From Eubacterium_G segne (GTDB taxonomy: Bacteria > Bacillota > Clostridia > Lachnospirales > Lachnospiraceae), in assembly GCF_014287775.1 (NCBI RefSeq), contig NZ_JACOOZ010000007.1:1-64000 (forward strand): a DNA stretch of 64,000 nt, given 5' to 3'. Shown piece by piece: positions 53,386 to 62,477 of this stretch. Within the stretch, counting starts at the first letter, position 1, and every line of letters starts with the position of its first letter. Made by a program: the position numbers and the translations under genes. The notes under the pieces were generated by a model. It saw only the letters and a list, made by a program, of their open reading frames with translations, was not told the origin of the DNA and did no database searches.

Positions 53386-53440
53386 ACTCATCACCTCATT
53401 GATAGTATGACCGCTATATTACAAATTTATGCAATTAATT

Positions 53441-54550
53441 TTAATTTTCCACTATAGAAGCATCATAAAACCTTTCCAAAATCTCCTTCCAGGTTTTTCC
53501 TTCCCCTGCAAGGCCTGCACCATATGTAAGACTCATTCCAAAGCCATGACCTACACCTTTTGTGGTAATTCTTATCCCCTTTTCATATTCTTCAATAGTC
53601 ATGTCAGTGGATTGCAATCCCAGAGCCTTTGCAAAAACACCTCCTTCCACAACCGTATCTCCGATTTTTACAATTTTCACATAGCCGCTTTTGTCCCTGT
53701 TGCTAATATCAATAAGCCCTAACAGCTCCTTTGTACTAACATTTTTGTCCACAAAAATTTCCTTCTTATCTTTATAGGCTATAATTCCCTGTTCCTTAAG
53801 CACATTTCCAAACTCCCCGGTTTCAAAATATTTTATTCCTATGTAATTTTCCTGCTGAATATCATTCCCGCATTTTTCTCTTTTTAAGTATTCATATTTT
53901 TTTCCCAGAACTTCACTGCCACTTCTGGTTTGTCCGTTACTGGTTTGATGAAATAGAGGAAGTATTATCTCACCATTACTTTTTAACACCATGCCATTTG
54001 TTTTTTTAATAATTCCATATAAGTATTGTGTATTTTCCCTGTAGGGTATGCTTTTTCCCATTCCTGATATGTTACATAATATTCCCCTTATATTTCTCAA
54101 ATTATTCTTTTTATATTTAGCAAACCACATCTCCCTCAGCTTTCCATAGCTTATATAAGGTAAGGACAATTCCTTTGCATTTATTGAGTCCTTCTTTCCC
54201 ATTTTATTTATAATATATGTTCTTATTACCACCGCCTGTGCCTTTAATAGCTCCTGAGGGCTGTCAATAGGTAACTGCGCCATTAATACACAGGGAATAA
54301 AATATTCTACATCTATTTTTTTTGTAACTGTATCATCAGATAAGATTACATACTTACCTGACAAAACTATATTATTATCATTTTCCGGTTTGCTATTAAT
54401 CCTGCCTAAAAGCATTGTAAGTATCACCGGAAATAATATAACTAAGGTTCCATACAAAATTACATATTTATTTTTTACTTTAATCTTTTTTCTCCCATAT
54501 ATGTGTTCTTTATAATATATTTGTAATAATGTCAAAAAAGACGTGTACAT
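53441..54550 (-). CDS. spoIID: Stage II sporulation protein D
   Basis: Lytic transglycosylase of the engulfment machinery, 369 residues, with an N-terminal membrane anchor (about 29-48). The family core is present: LLKAQAVVIRTYI (about 101), TSNGQTRSGSEVLG and GVGHGFGMSLTYGAGLAGEG near the end. The catalytic glutamate expected in 'xxEMP' is replaced by Gln92 in MAQLPIDSP. It pairs with spoIIQ about 55 bp downstream, the usual clostridial order. The ATG at 54550 has a poor Shine-Dalgarno and follows the broken nuclease gene by only 6 bp, so the true start is uncertain. Confidence 0.83.
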   Translation of the reverse strand: MYTSFLTLLQIYYKEHIYGRKKIKVKNKYVILYGTLVILFPVILTMLLGRINSKPENDNNIVLSGKYVILSDDTVTKKIDVEYFIPCVLMAQLPIDSPQELLKAQAVVIRTYIINKMGKKDSINAKELSLPYISYGKLREMWFAKYKKNNLRNIRGILCNISGMGKSIPYRENTQYLYGIIKKTNGMVLKSNGEIILPLFHQTSNGQTRSGSEVLGKKYEYLKREKCGNDIQQENYIGIKYFETGEFGNVLKEQGIIAYKDKKEIFVDKNVSTKELLGLIDISNRDKSGYVKIVKIGDTVVEGGVFAKALGLQSTDMTIEEYEKGIRITTKGVGHGFGMSLTYGAGLAGEGKTWKEILERFYDASIVEN

Positions 54551-54556
54551 ATTACA

Positions 54557-55339
54557 TTACAAAAGATACTTATTTACCATTTTTTCTAAAATAATCATAT
54601 TGAGCGGTGAATCTGATGCCTCTAAGGTTATCAGCAGTTTTTCCCCGGGATATATCTCATTTTTCTGAAAACATTCTATTTTCTTTATTGCATTTTTCGC
54701 ATATTCATAATCATCCATCATTCCAAAATGCTCCAGATAATATTCTTTTTTTGTTCTTACATTGAGTATTTTGAAATCCGGCACCACATATCCATATCCC
54801 TTTAAATACAAGGGTTGCTCGTAAACATATGGTATTTTCTTCATATATAATTTATCAGCAATTATCTTTTCAGACTTTGAGCGAACCGCCTCCCCTTTTT
54901 CAGTTATTATTGCATTATCTCCACCAATTAAAATATACTTTTCACTTACTTTACTCATGTTTTGTTCTTTTAATTCATTCTGCTCCTGTTGCCATGTAAC
55001 AGCATATTCTTTATCTGATAATACATAAGGGGTTATAAACATTTTTTTCTTGTGAGAAATATCTTCATACGCCTTCATTGTCTCTTTAAACTCATATTTG
55101 TTTAGCATATTCTCTATACAATTCCGATTATTTTGAATAATTGTCCATACCCTTTTTTCATATTCTTTCTGAACAAGCTTCGGAATTATGTCCTTATTAC
55201 TTTTATTAATATATTGTCGGGTTCCGTCCTCTCTTTGCCAATAATACTGATATGTATTTTTATTTTCAATAGCATAAATACTGCCCTTAGGAGCATATCT
55301 TAATTTCTTTTCACATTTACAAAATCTAGAATCCTGTAA
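54557..55339 (-). pseudogene. 5'-broken paralogue of the nuclease-like protein at 23748
   Basis: An ATG at 55108 gives a 183-residue frame, but the reading frame stays open to 55339. It keeps clear similarity to the paralogue: APKGSIYAIENKNTYQYYW here and APEGSLYITNNKKQCQYYW there. There is no ATG, GTG or TTG in the open part and no Shine-Dalgarno, and a TAA stands at 55340-55342, so the start of the gene is lost. The C-terminal Glu, PD and Glu motifs (SKSEKIIADKL, VVPDFKILN, YYLEHFGMMDD) are intact. A short product from 55108 cannot be ruled out. Confidence 0.65.
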
Positions 55340-55439
55340 TTATCCTTATTTCACTTAAAATCAACAGAAACCGGCAGGTAAGCCTCTCATAACACATTTG
55401 CCCCAGTATGTAGCATCTCCTCAACCTGCCTTAGCTCAC

Positions 55440-55486
55440 AAAAAAAGATATATGCAGCCCTTAAACACTGCATATATCTTTTTTTA
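55440..55486 (-). terminator. Terminator of glgP
   Basis: A near-perfect symmetric hairpin: AAAAAAAGATATATGCAG with CTGCATATATCTTTTTTT. It lies 17 bp after the stop. Confidence 0.9.
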
Positions 55487-55503
55487 TAATTTCATATATT
55501 CAA

Positions 55504-57981
55504 TTAGTCCATCTTTACTTCAACTTTTTGAAGATGCCATATATCATCAACATATTCTTCAATTGTTCTGTCAGATGTAAACTTGCCTACATTTGCAACA
55601 TTAAGTATAGCTGATTTAGCCCAGCCTTCTTCGTTTCTGTAAGCTTCTTCTACCTTCTTCTGTGCTTCTGCATAAGAACGGAAATCCTTTAAGATGAAGT
55701 ATCTGTCAGCAACACCTGTCTCTTCTTTTGTAAGAAGTGAATTGTAAATAGGTCTGAACAATTCAGGATTCTGTGGTGAATAGAAGCCGTTAATTAACTG
55801 CATAAGCACTCTTCTAATATCCATATCTGAATTGAAAATTTCCATTGGATCATATCCGCCGTTATTTTCATAACTAATAACTTCATCAGATGACATACCG
55901 AAAATAAATGCATTCTCTGCACCAACTTCTTCAACAATTTCCACATTAGCTCCATCCATTGTTCCCAATGTTAAAGCACCGTTTAACATAAACTTCATAT
56001 TACCTGTTCCTGAAGCTTCTTTAGATGCAGTAGAAATCTGTTCGCTGACATCAGATGCTGCAAATATAATTTCTGCATTTGATACACGGTAATTTTCAAT
56101 AAATACAACCTTAATTTTTCCGTTGATTGATGCATCATTATTAATAACATCAGCAACACTGTTTATTAATTTAATTGTAAGTTTTGCAATCTTGTATCCT
56201 GCTGCTGCTTTAGCTCCGAAAATAAATGTTCTTGGATAGAATTCCATTTCCGGATGATCTTTAATCTGATTGTACAAATACATAACATGCAAAATATTAA
56301 GTAACTGACGTTTATATTCGTGAAGTCTCTTAACCTGTACGTCAAATATTGATCTCGGGTCTACTTCAATTCCGTTATGCTGTTTAATATATTTAGCCAG
56401 ACGTAATTTATTCTGATATTTAATATTCATAAACTCTGCCTGTGCCTTTTTATCATCAGCATAAATTTCAATTCCCTTAATCTTTGGAAGGTCTGTTATC
56501 CAGTCATCTCCCACCTTATTTGTAACCCAGTCAGCTAAAAGTGGATTTGCATGAAGTAAAAATCTTCTCTGAGTGATTCCGTTTGTTTTGTTATTAAACT
56601 TCTCCGGCATCATTTCATAGAAATCTTTAAGCTCCTGCTTTTTAAGAATTTCAGTATGAAGCTTTGCAACACCGTTTACTGAATAACCTGCACAAATAGC
56701 AAGATGTGCCATTTTAACCTGACCATCATAAATAATAGCCATCTTTGCAACCTTTTCGTGATTTCCAGGATACTTCTGCTCAATTTCCTGACAGAATCTC
56801 CTATTGATTTCCTCAATAATCTGGTAACATCTTGGAAGAAGTCTTGAGAACAATTCAATTGGCCACTTTTCAAGAGCTTCGCTCATAATTGTATGGTTAG
56901 TATAAGCTACGCACTTTGTTGTAACTTCCCATGCGTCATCCCATCCTAAATAATATTCATCCATTAACAGTCTCATAAGTTCTGCTACTGTAAGAGTCGG
57001 ATGTGTATCGTTCATCTGGAAAACTACTTTTTCATGTAATTTCTTTATATCATCATGATTTTTCAAATATTTCTTAATTGCTGTCTGAAGTGAAGCAGAA
57101 ACAAAGAAATACTGCTGTTTAAGTCTAAGTTCTTTTCCTGCATAATGATTGTCATTAGGATAAAGAACTTCTGTAATTGTCTTTGCCAGATTTTCCTGCT
57201 CAACTGCTGCCATATATGCACCCTTGTCAAACTCTTCAAGGTTAAAATGTACAACAGGCTCTGCATCCCATATTCTAAGGGTATTTACTACATTATTTCC
57301 ATATCCAACTATAGGCATATCGTAAGGAACAGCCATTACTGCCTGATATCCTTCCTGAACAAAGAAGTTTCTTCCATCCCTGTATTCAATATTAACGTGA
57401 CCACCAAATCTTACTTCACATGCATATTCTTCACGTTTAATTTCTAACGGATTAATATGTCTTAACCAATCCTCCGGAATTTCCTTCTGGAATCCATCTT
57501 CAATCTTCTGCTGGAACATTCCGTATTTATATCTGATTCCACATCCATATGCCGGATAATTAAGTGTAGCAAGGCTGTCAAGGAAACATGCTGCAAGTCT
57601 TCCAAGACCACCGTTTCCAAGAGCCGCATCAGGTTCCTGATCCTCAATAACATTAAGGTCAAGTCCTAATTCCTCAATTGCTTCCTTAATTTCATTTCTG
57701 CTTGATAAATTGATTATCATATTGCCCAATGCTCTTCCCATGAGGAACTCCATAGAAAGGTAATAAAGTGTTCTCCCATCCGCTTTATCATATGCCTTCT
57801 GTGTAGCAATCCACTGGTCAATTACAATATCCTTTACTGCGTAAGCAACACATACAAACTTATGTCTGTCACTTACTTCGTCTAAAGTCTTACGATAGAG
57901 CATTTTTGCCTCATCCTTAACTCTACGCTTAAACTCTGACTTGAATTCTTCCTCTTTACTAACTAAATTCTTACTTGCCAT
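55504..57981 (-). CDS. glgP: Glycogen/alpha-glucan phosphorylase
   Basis: Releases glucose 1-phosphate from the non-reducing ends of alpha-1,4-glucans, 825 residues, GT35. It has the conserved YYLSMEFLMGRALGNMI near residue 70, NGGLGRLAACFLDS near 125 and the PLP region EASGTGNMKFMLNGALTLGT near 660, which contains the lysine that binds pyridoxal phosphate. Length is normal for the family. The start has TGGAGAGAAA before it. It is monocistronic between ileS and the decayed nuclease gene. No other glycogen genes are near. Confidence 0.95.
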   Translation of the reverse strand: MASKNLVSKEEEFKSEFKRRVKDEAKMLYRKTLDEVSDRHKFVCVAYAVKDIVIDQWIATQKAYDKADGRTLYYLSMEFLMGRALGNMIINLSSRNEIKEAIEELGLDLNVIEDQEPDAALGNGGLGRLAACFLDSLATLNYPAYGCGIRYKYGMFQQKIEDGFQKEIPEDWLRHINPLEIKREEYACEVRFGGHVNIEYRDGRNFFVQEGYQAVMAVPYDMPIVGYGNNVVNTLRIWDAEPVVHFNLEEFDKGAYMAAVEQENLAKTITEVLYPNDNHYAGKELRLKQQYFFVSASLQTAIKKYLKNHDDIKKLHEKVVFQMNDTHPTLTVAELMRLLMDEYYLGWDDAWEVTTKCVAYTNHTIMSEALEKWPIELFSRLLPRCYQIIEEINRRFCQEIEQKYPGNHEKVAKMAIIYDGQVKMAHLAICAGYSVNGVAKLHTEILKKQELKDFYEMMPEKFNNKTNGITQRRFLLHANPLLADWVTNKVGDDWITDLPKIKGIEIYADDKKAQAEFMNIKYQNKLRLAKYIKQHNGIEVDPRSIFDVQVKRLHEYKRQLLNILHVMYLYNQIKDHPEMEFYPRTFIFGAKAAAGYKIAKLTIKLINSVADVINNDASINGKIKVVFIENYRVSNAEIIFAASDVSEQISTASKEASGTGNMKFMLNGALTLGTMDGANVEIVEEVGAENAFIFGMSSDEVISYENNGGYDPMEIFNSDMDIRRVLMQLINGFYSPQNPELFRPIYNSLLTKEETGVADRYFILKDFRSYAEAQKKVEEAYRNEEGWAKSAILNVANVGKFTSDRTIEEYVDDIWHLQKVEVKMD

Positions 57982-57999
57982 TTTCTCTCCATTTCCAAT

Positions 58000-58032
58000 T
58001 AGGGGAACGGTATGCTTTATACACCGTCCCCC
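58000..58032 (-). terminator. Hairpin after ileS
   Basis: AGGGGGACGGTGT and GCATACCGTTCCCCT form a strong stem, but no T run follows. It may be a 3'-end stabiliser or a weak terminator. Confidence 0.4.
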
Positions 58033-58062
58033 TTAATTATAAACAATTTACTGCTCTTTTAT

Positions 58063-61000
58063 TTAAGAGATCTTCTCAACGCCTAAACTTACGTTTTCAC
58101 CGTTGATATTCCACTCTTTACTATACCCACTCATTTTACCAAATTCTACCTTTTCTGCCAACACTTCTAATTTAATTTCGTCAAGATTGTTGTTAATAAT
58201 GTCCTCAATTTTAGCATTTTTATCTACATTCACTATAATCTTATCCATTACTTCAAATCCGGCTTCCTTACGCATTGTCTGAATCTTACTGATAACTTCT
58301 CTTACAAAGCCTTCTTCAATAAGCTCTTCTGAAAGATTTGTGTCAAGAACTACTGTTACATTGCCATCACTTTCTGAAACGTAGCCTTCAACCTGTGCCA
58401 TATCTATAAGTAAATCCTCTTTCTCAAGAACCACTTCATTTCCGTCAAAATCAAAGGTCAACGGTTCACCGGCATTTATTTTATCCATTGCTGCATTTCC
58501 GTCAAGGTTTGCCAATGCTTCCTTAATCTTCCCTAAGAATTTACCGTATTTAGGTCCTACTGTTCTAAGCTGTGGTTTAAATGAGTAAGATGTAAACGCT
58601 CTTACATCCTCAGTAAACTCTACTTCTTTTATATTCAATTCTTCTGTAATTATTTCCTTAAAGAATTCAGGTAATTCAAATCCTGCCTTTACAAACATCT
58701 TTCCAATAGGCTGTCTGTTTTTGATATTTGATTTATTTCTGCAGGCACGTCCAAGAACTACTATCTTAAGAACTCTTTCCATGTTTTCTTCTAATTCTTT
58801 GTCAATGTGAGCTTCATTAACCTTCGGGAAGTCACAAAGATGAATTGATTCTTTAGCACTCTTATCCACGCTTCTAACTAAGTTCTGGTAAATATCCTCT
58901 GTCATAAACGGAATCATAGGTGCTGCTGCCTTTGCCACAGTAACTAAAGCTGTATAAAGTGTCATGTAAGCATTAATCTTATCCTGTGGCATATCCTTTG
59001 CCCAGAATCTTTCTCTTGAACGTCTTACATACCAGTTTGACATTTCATCAACAAAATCGTCTAGTGCTCTTGCAGCCTCAGGGATTCTGTAATTTCCAAG
59101 ATTGTCATCTACAGCCTTAACCATAGAATTCATCTTTGACAATAACCACTTATCCATTACTGATAATTTATCGTAATCAAGAGTGTACTTAGTTGGGTCA
59201 AATTGATCAATTTCTGCGTATAATACATAGAATGCATATGTGTTCCAAAGTGTACCCATAAATTTACGCTGTCCTTCTTCCACTGCCTTACCATGGAATC
59301 TGTTTGGAAGCCATGGTGCTGAATTAATGTAGAAGTACCATCTGATTGCATCTGCGCCATATTTTTCTAATGCCTCAAAAGGATCAACTGCGTTCCCTTT
59401 TGACTTACTCATCTTCTGACCGTTTTCATCCTGAACATGTCCTAAAACAATTACGTTTTTGTATGGAGCCTTGTTAAATAACAATGTTGACTCTGCCATA
59501 AGTGAATAGAACCATCCTCTTGTCTGGTCTACAGCCTCTGAAATAAAGTCTGCCGGGAACTGCTGTTCAAATAATTCCTTATTTTCAAACGGATAATGAT
59601 GCTGTGCAAATGGCATTGCACCACTGTCAAACCAACAGTCAATAACTTCCGGTACTCTCTTCATTGTGCCGCCACATTCTTTACACTTAAAAGTAACCTT
59701 ATCTATATATGGTCTGTGAAGTTCAACCTTTGCGTCATCCGGATTTCCACTTTTTTCTGCTAACTCTGCCCTGCTACCAATTGATTCCTGACATCCGCAG
59801 TCACAGCATTCCCAAATATTAAGTGGTGTACCCCAATAACGGTTTCTTGAAATACCCCAATCCTGAACATTTTCAAGCCAGTTTCCAAAACGTCCTTCTC
59901 CAATTGATTTTGGAATCCAGTTAACTGTATTATTATTTGCAACTAAATCATCTTTAACTGCTGTCATCTTAATAAACCATGATTCTCTTGCATAGTAAAT
60001 AAGTGGTGTATCACATCTCCAACAGTGTGGATAATCATGTTCAAATTTAGGTGCATCAAAAAGCTGTCCCTTAGCATCAAGGTCTTTTAAAACCTCAGGG
60101 TCTGCTTTTTTAACAAACAGACCTGCAAAAGGTGTCTCTTCTGTCATTTCACCCTTATCATTTACAAACTGTACAAATGGCAGTTCGTATTTACGTCCTA
60201 CATTGGCATCATCCTCACCAAATGCCGGTGCAATATGAACAATTCCTGTACCATCACTCATTGTAACGTATGTGTCACATGTTACATAGAAGCCTTTCTT
60301 TCTCTGCTTGTCTGCCACCTGCTTAGCGCAATCATATAATGGCTCGTATTCTTTTCTTTCTAAATCAGCACCCTTCATAGTTTCAAGAACTTCGTATGCC
60401 GGTGCATCATCTGTAGCTAATTTTCCAAGTACGTTATCTGCTAAAGCTTCTGCAATATAATATGTGTAACCGTCATTAGCCTTAACCTTAATATATGTGT
60501 CGTTAGGGTTTACACACAATGCAACGTTAGATGGAAGTGTCCAAGGTGTTGTTGTCCATGCAAGGAAATAAGCATCCTCTCCTACCACCTTGAACCTTAC
60601 TATTGCTGAACGCTCCTTAACACTCTTATATCCCTGTGCCACTTCCTGTGATGAAAGAGGTGTTCCACATCTAGGACAATAAGGAACGATTTTAAATCCT
60701 TTATATAATAATTTTTTATCCCAGATAGTTTTAAGAGCCCACCATTCTGACTCAATAAAATTGTCATCATATGTTACATATGGGTTATCCATATCTGCCC
60801 AGAAACCAACTGTTCCTGAGAAGTCTTCCCACATGCCTTTATATTTCCAAACGGATTCCTTACACTGTTTAATGAAAGGTTCCATTCCGTATTCTTCAAT
60901 CTGTTCTTTTCCGTTAAGTCCAAGTTTCTTTTCTACTTCTAATTCTACTGGCAATCCATGGGTATCCCATCCGGCTTTTCGTGGTACCATATGACCCTTC

Positions 61001-61221
61001 ATAGTCTGGTAACGTGGAATCATATCTTTAATAACACGTGTTAATACGTGACCGATATGTGGTTTTCCGTTAGCTGTAGGAGGTCCGTCATAGAATGTAT
61101 ATGTTTCTCCTTCCTTACGGCTATCCATACTCTTCTTGAAAATGTCATTATCTCTCCAGAACTTCTCTGTCTGTTTCTCCCTCTCAACAAAGTTAAGATT
61201 GGTTGATACTTTCTTGTACAT
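58063..61221 (-). CDS. ileS: Isoleucyl-tRNA synthetase
   Basis: Charges tRNA-Ile, class I synthetase, 1052 residues. The HIGH motif is in GKPHIGHVLTRVIKD (about 52) and KMSKS is in GQKMSKSKGNAVDP (about 610). The CP1 editing domain lies between (WTTTPWTLPSN near 225). The length, GWDTHGLPVELEVEKKLG near 85 and the C-terminal extension place it with the longer IleS2 type, which in other bacteria tolerates mupirocin; that property is inferred. The ATG follows AAAGGAGTACAAA. Upstream are a repeat array and a T-box leader. Confidence 0.95.
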   Translation of the reverse strand: MYKKVSTNLNFVEREKQTEKFWRDNDIFKKSMDSRKEGETYTFYDGPPTANGKPHIGHVLTRVIKDMIPRYQTMKGHMVPRKAGWDTHGLPVELEVEKKLGLNGKEQIEEYGMEPFIKQCKESVWKYKGMWEDFSGTVGFWADMDNPYVTYDDNFIESEWWALKTIWDKKLLYKGFKIVPYCPRCGTPLSSQEVAQGYKSVKERSAIVRFKVVGEDAYFLAWTTTPWTLPSNVALCVNPNDTYIKVKANDGYTYYIAEALADNVLGKLATDDAPAYEVLETMKGADLERKEYEPLYDCAKQVADKQRKKGFYVTCDTYVTMSDGTGIVHIAPAFGEDDANVGRKYELPFVQFVNDKGEMTEETPFAGLFVKKADPEVLKDLDAKGQLFDAPKFEHDYPHCWRCDTPLIYYARESWFIKMTAVKDDLVANNNTVNWIPKSIGEGRFGNWLENVQDWGISRNRYWGTPLNIWECCDCGCQESIGSRAELAEKSGNPDDAKVELHRPYIDKVTFKCKECGGTMKRVPEVIDCWFDSGAMPFAQHHYPFENKELFEQQFPADFISEAVDQTRGWFYSLMAESTLLFNKAPYKNVIVLGHVQDENGQKMSKSKGNAVDPFEALEKYGADAIRWYFYINSAPWLPNRFHGKAVEEGQRKFMGTLWNTYAFYVLYAEIDQFDPTKYTLDYDKLSVMDKWLLSKMNSMVKAVDDNLGNYRIPEAARALDDFVDEMSNWYVRRSRERFWAKDMPQDKINAYMTLYTALVTVAKAAAPMIPFMTEDIYQNLVRSVDKSAKESIHLCDFPKVNEAHIDKELEENMERVLKIVVLGRACRNKSNIKNRQPIGKMFVKAGFELPEFFKEIITEELNIKEVEFTEDVRAFTSYSFKPQLRTVGPKYGKFLGKIKEALANLDGNAAMDKINAGEPLTFDFDGNEVVLEKEDLLIDMAQVEGYVSESDGNVTVVLDTNLSEELIEEGFVREVISKIQTMRKEAGFEVMDKIIVNVDKNAKIEDIINNNLDEIKLEVLAEKVEFGKMSGYSKEWNINGENVSLGVEKIS

Positions 61222-61283
61222 TTTGTACTCCTTTCATTTCTATTTTACATAAGACCGTAATGGTCAGCTTTGCTTGGTTTCGG

Positions 61284-61468
61284 CATTGAGCCTTGCGTAC
61301 TCATAGACCTTCGGTCTATTTCGCCTGGGGCTTTGCCTCGTTTCTCCAGCATTGAGCCTTGCGTACTCATAGACCTTCGGTCTATTTCGCCGCGGGCTTC
61401 GCCTCGTTTCTCCAGCATTGAGCCTTGCGTACTCATAGACCTTCGGTCTATTTCGTCGCGGGCTTCGC
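61284..61468. repeat. 66-bp tandem repeat array D (2.8 copies)
   Basis: GTCTATTTCG recurs at 61314, 61380 and 61446, exactly 66 bp apart. Each unit has ACTCATAGACC, TTCG and GGTCTATTTCG, the same hairpin as array A at 15430. The unit also shows CGGGCTTCGCC and AGCCTTGCGTACTC, which match array A loosely. It sits in the ileS leader between the T-box and the start codon, so it would be transcribed. Confidence 0.9.
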
Positions 61469-61473
61469 CCTAT

Positions 61474-61534
61474 TCCACAGAATAAATAATCAGGGCATTA
61501 TGCAAGCATATGCCTTGATTATTTATTCTGTGGA
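61474..61534. repeat. Large palindrome beside array D
   Basis: TCCACAGAATAAATAATCA pairs with TGATTATTTATTCTGTGGA around a centre holding TGCAAGCA. It begins directly where array D ends (CGCCC), as the purL terminator hairpin does beside array A. It lies downstream of the T-box terminator and has no T run. Confidence 0.7.
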
Positions 61535-61555
61535 GCAAGGCTCATTGCCAACGCG

Positions 61556-61814
61556 TAAAAGGCTTCCGTCCTGCAAAGGACGAAAGCCTGTAATTTTCGT
61601 TTAACCACCTTTAACAGCATACTCGGAATAACCCTTTATATGTGCTCCCTTTAACGGAGGATACCGTCAACGCCTACGAAAATACTTCGGGTTGCAACTC
61701 CAGAGTGATTTTCATATATCAGCTACTCATATCCGCTCTCACCATCAACGGACTCTCTTTGATTTTTACTGATAAATTACTGTCTCTATCAAAGTCTTTT
61801 TTATTCATATATCA
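61556..61814 (-). ncRNA. T-box riboswitch, specifier ATC (isoleucine)
   Basis: A leader of about 260 nt on the minus strand has the T-box layout. Stem I contains GAGAGTCCG, then a GGTGAGAGCGG stretch. A specifier loop GAAAATCACTCTGGAG places ATC, an Ile codon, at 61707-61709. The T-box sequence AAAGGTGGTTAAACG (61598-61612) keeps TGGT (61604-61607), which pairs with the tRNA 3' ACCA end. An intrinsic terminator, AGGCTTTCGTCC with GGACGGAAGCCT and a T run, is at 61556-61589. Uncharged tRNA-Ile should favour the antiterminator and ileS transcription. The T-box sequence is less conserved than usual. Confidence 0.88.
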
Positions 61815-61849
61815 AACTTTATTTTATGATAAAGTTTGATGGTTGTCAA
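61811..61849 (-). promoter_or_regulatory. ileS promoter with a 12-bp palindrome
   Basis: A perfect TTGACA (61844-61849), a 17-bp spacer and TAAAAT (61821-61826). A perfect 12-bp inverted repeat, ATCAAACTTTAT (61811-61822) with ATAAAGTTTGAT (61829-61840), brackets the -10. It could be a repressor site in addition to the T-box. Confidence 0.7.
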
Positions 61850-61946
61850 CCATATAGTAATATAATTTATTATATATATCAAACAATTAAAACACCCACA
61901 TAATAAATAATGCAGCAAACCGGGAAAAAGTGATTTTTCGTAAATG

Positions 61947-62400
61947 TCCCGGTAGGAATCGATACTTCACAGGCTGTAATCAGTGAATTGAGCCAGGAAA
62001 TCATTGATTTCATGAAAAATTCCCGGTAGAAATTGCTGCCTCACAGGCTGTAATCAGTGAATTGAGCCAGGAAATCATTGATTTCATGAAAAATTCCCGG
62101 TAGAAGTCGCTTCTTCACAGGCTGTAATCAGTGAATTGAGCCAGGAAATCATTGATTTCATGAAAAATTCCCGGTAGAAGTCGCTTCTTCACAGGCTGTA
62201 ATCAGTGAATTGAGCCAGGAAATCATTGATTTCATGAAAAATTCCCGGTAGAAGTCGCTTCTTCACAGGCTGTAATCAGTGAATTGAGCCAGGAAATCAT
62301 TGATTTCATAAAAAATTCCCGGTAGGAATCGACACTTCACAGGCTGTAATCAGTGAATTGAGCCAGGAAATCATTGATTTCATAAACATTTTCTGGTAAT
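61947..62400. repeat. 74-bp tandem repeat array E (6 copies)
   Basis: TCACAGGCTG recurs at 61967, 62041, 62115, 62189, 62263 and 62337, exactly 74 bp apart. Units are nearly identical. Aligned at CCCGG with array C they share, in the same register and with no gaps, CCCGGT, CTTCTT (15-20) and GCCAGGA (45-51). It fills the gap between the ileS promoter and the gene ending at 62478. Apart from it, 61850-62477 shows no gene. Confidence 0.95.
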
Positions 62401-62477
62401 TTTCATAAAGATTTGCCCATATAATCTTAAGCCCACCTGAACATACACATAACTCTTAACCAAAATCTTATTTCCCC

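Noticed and set aside
61245..61485. 22-residue-repeat open frames over array D
   Set aside because: Open on both strands because 66 is a multiple of 3; no ribosome site and overlap with the ileS leader.
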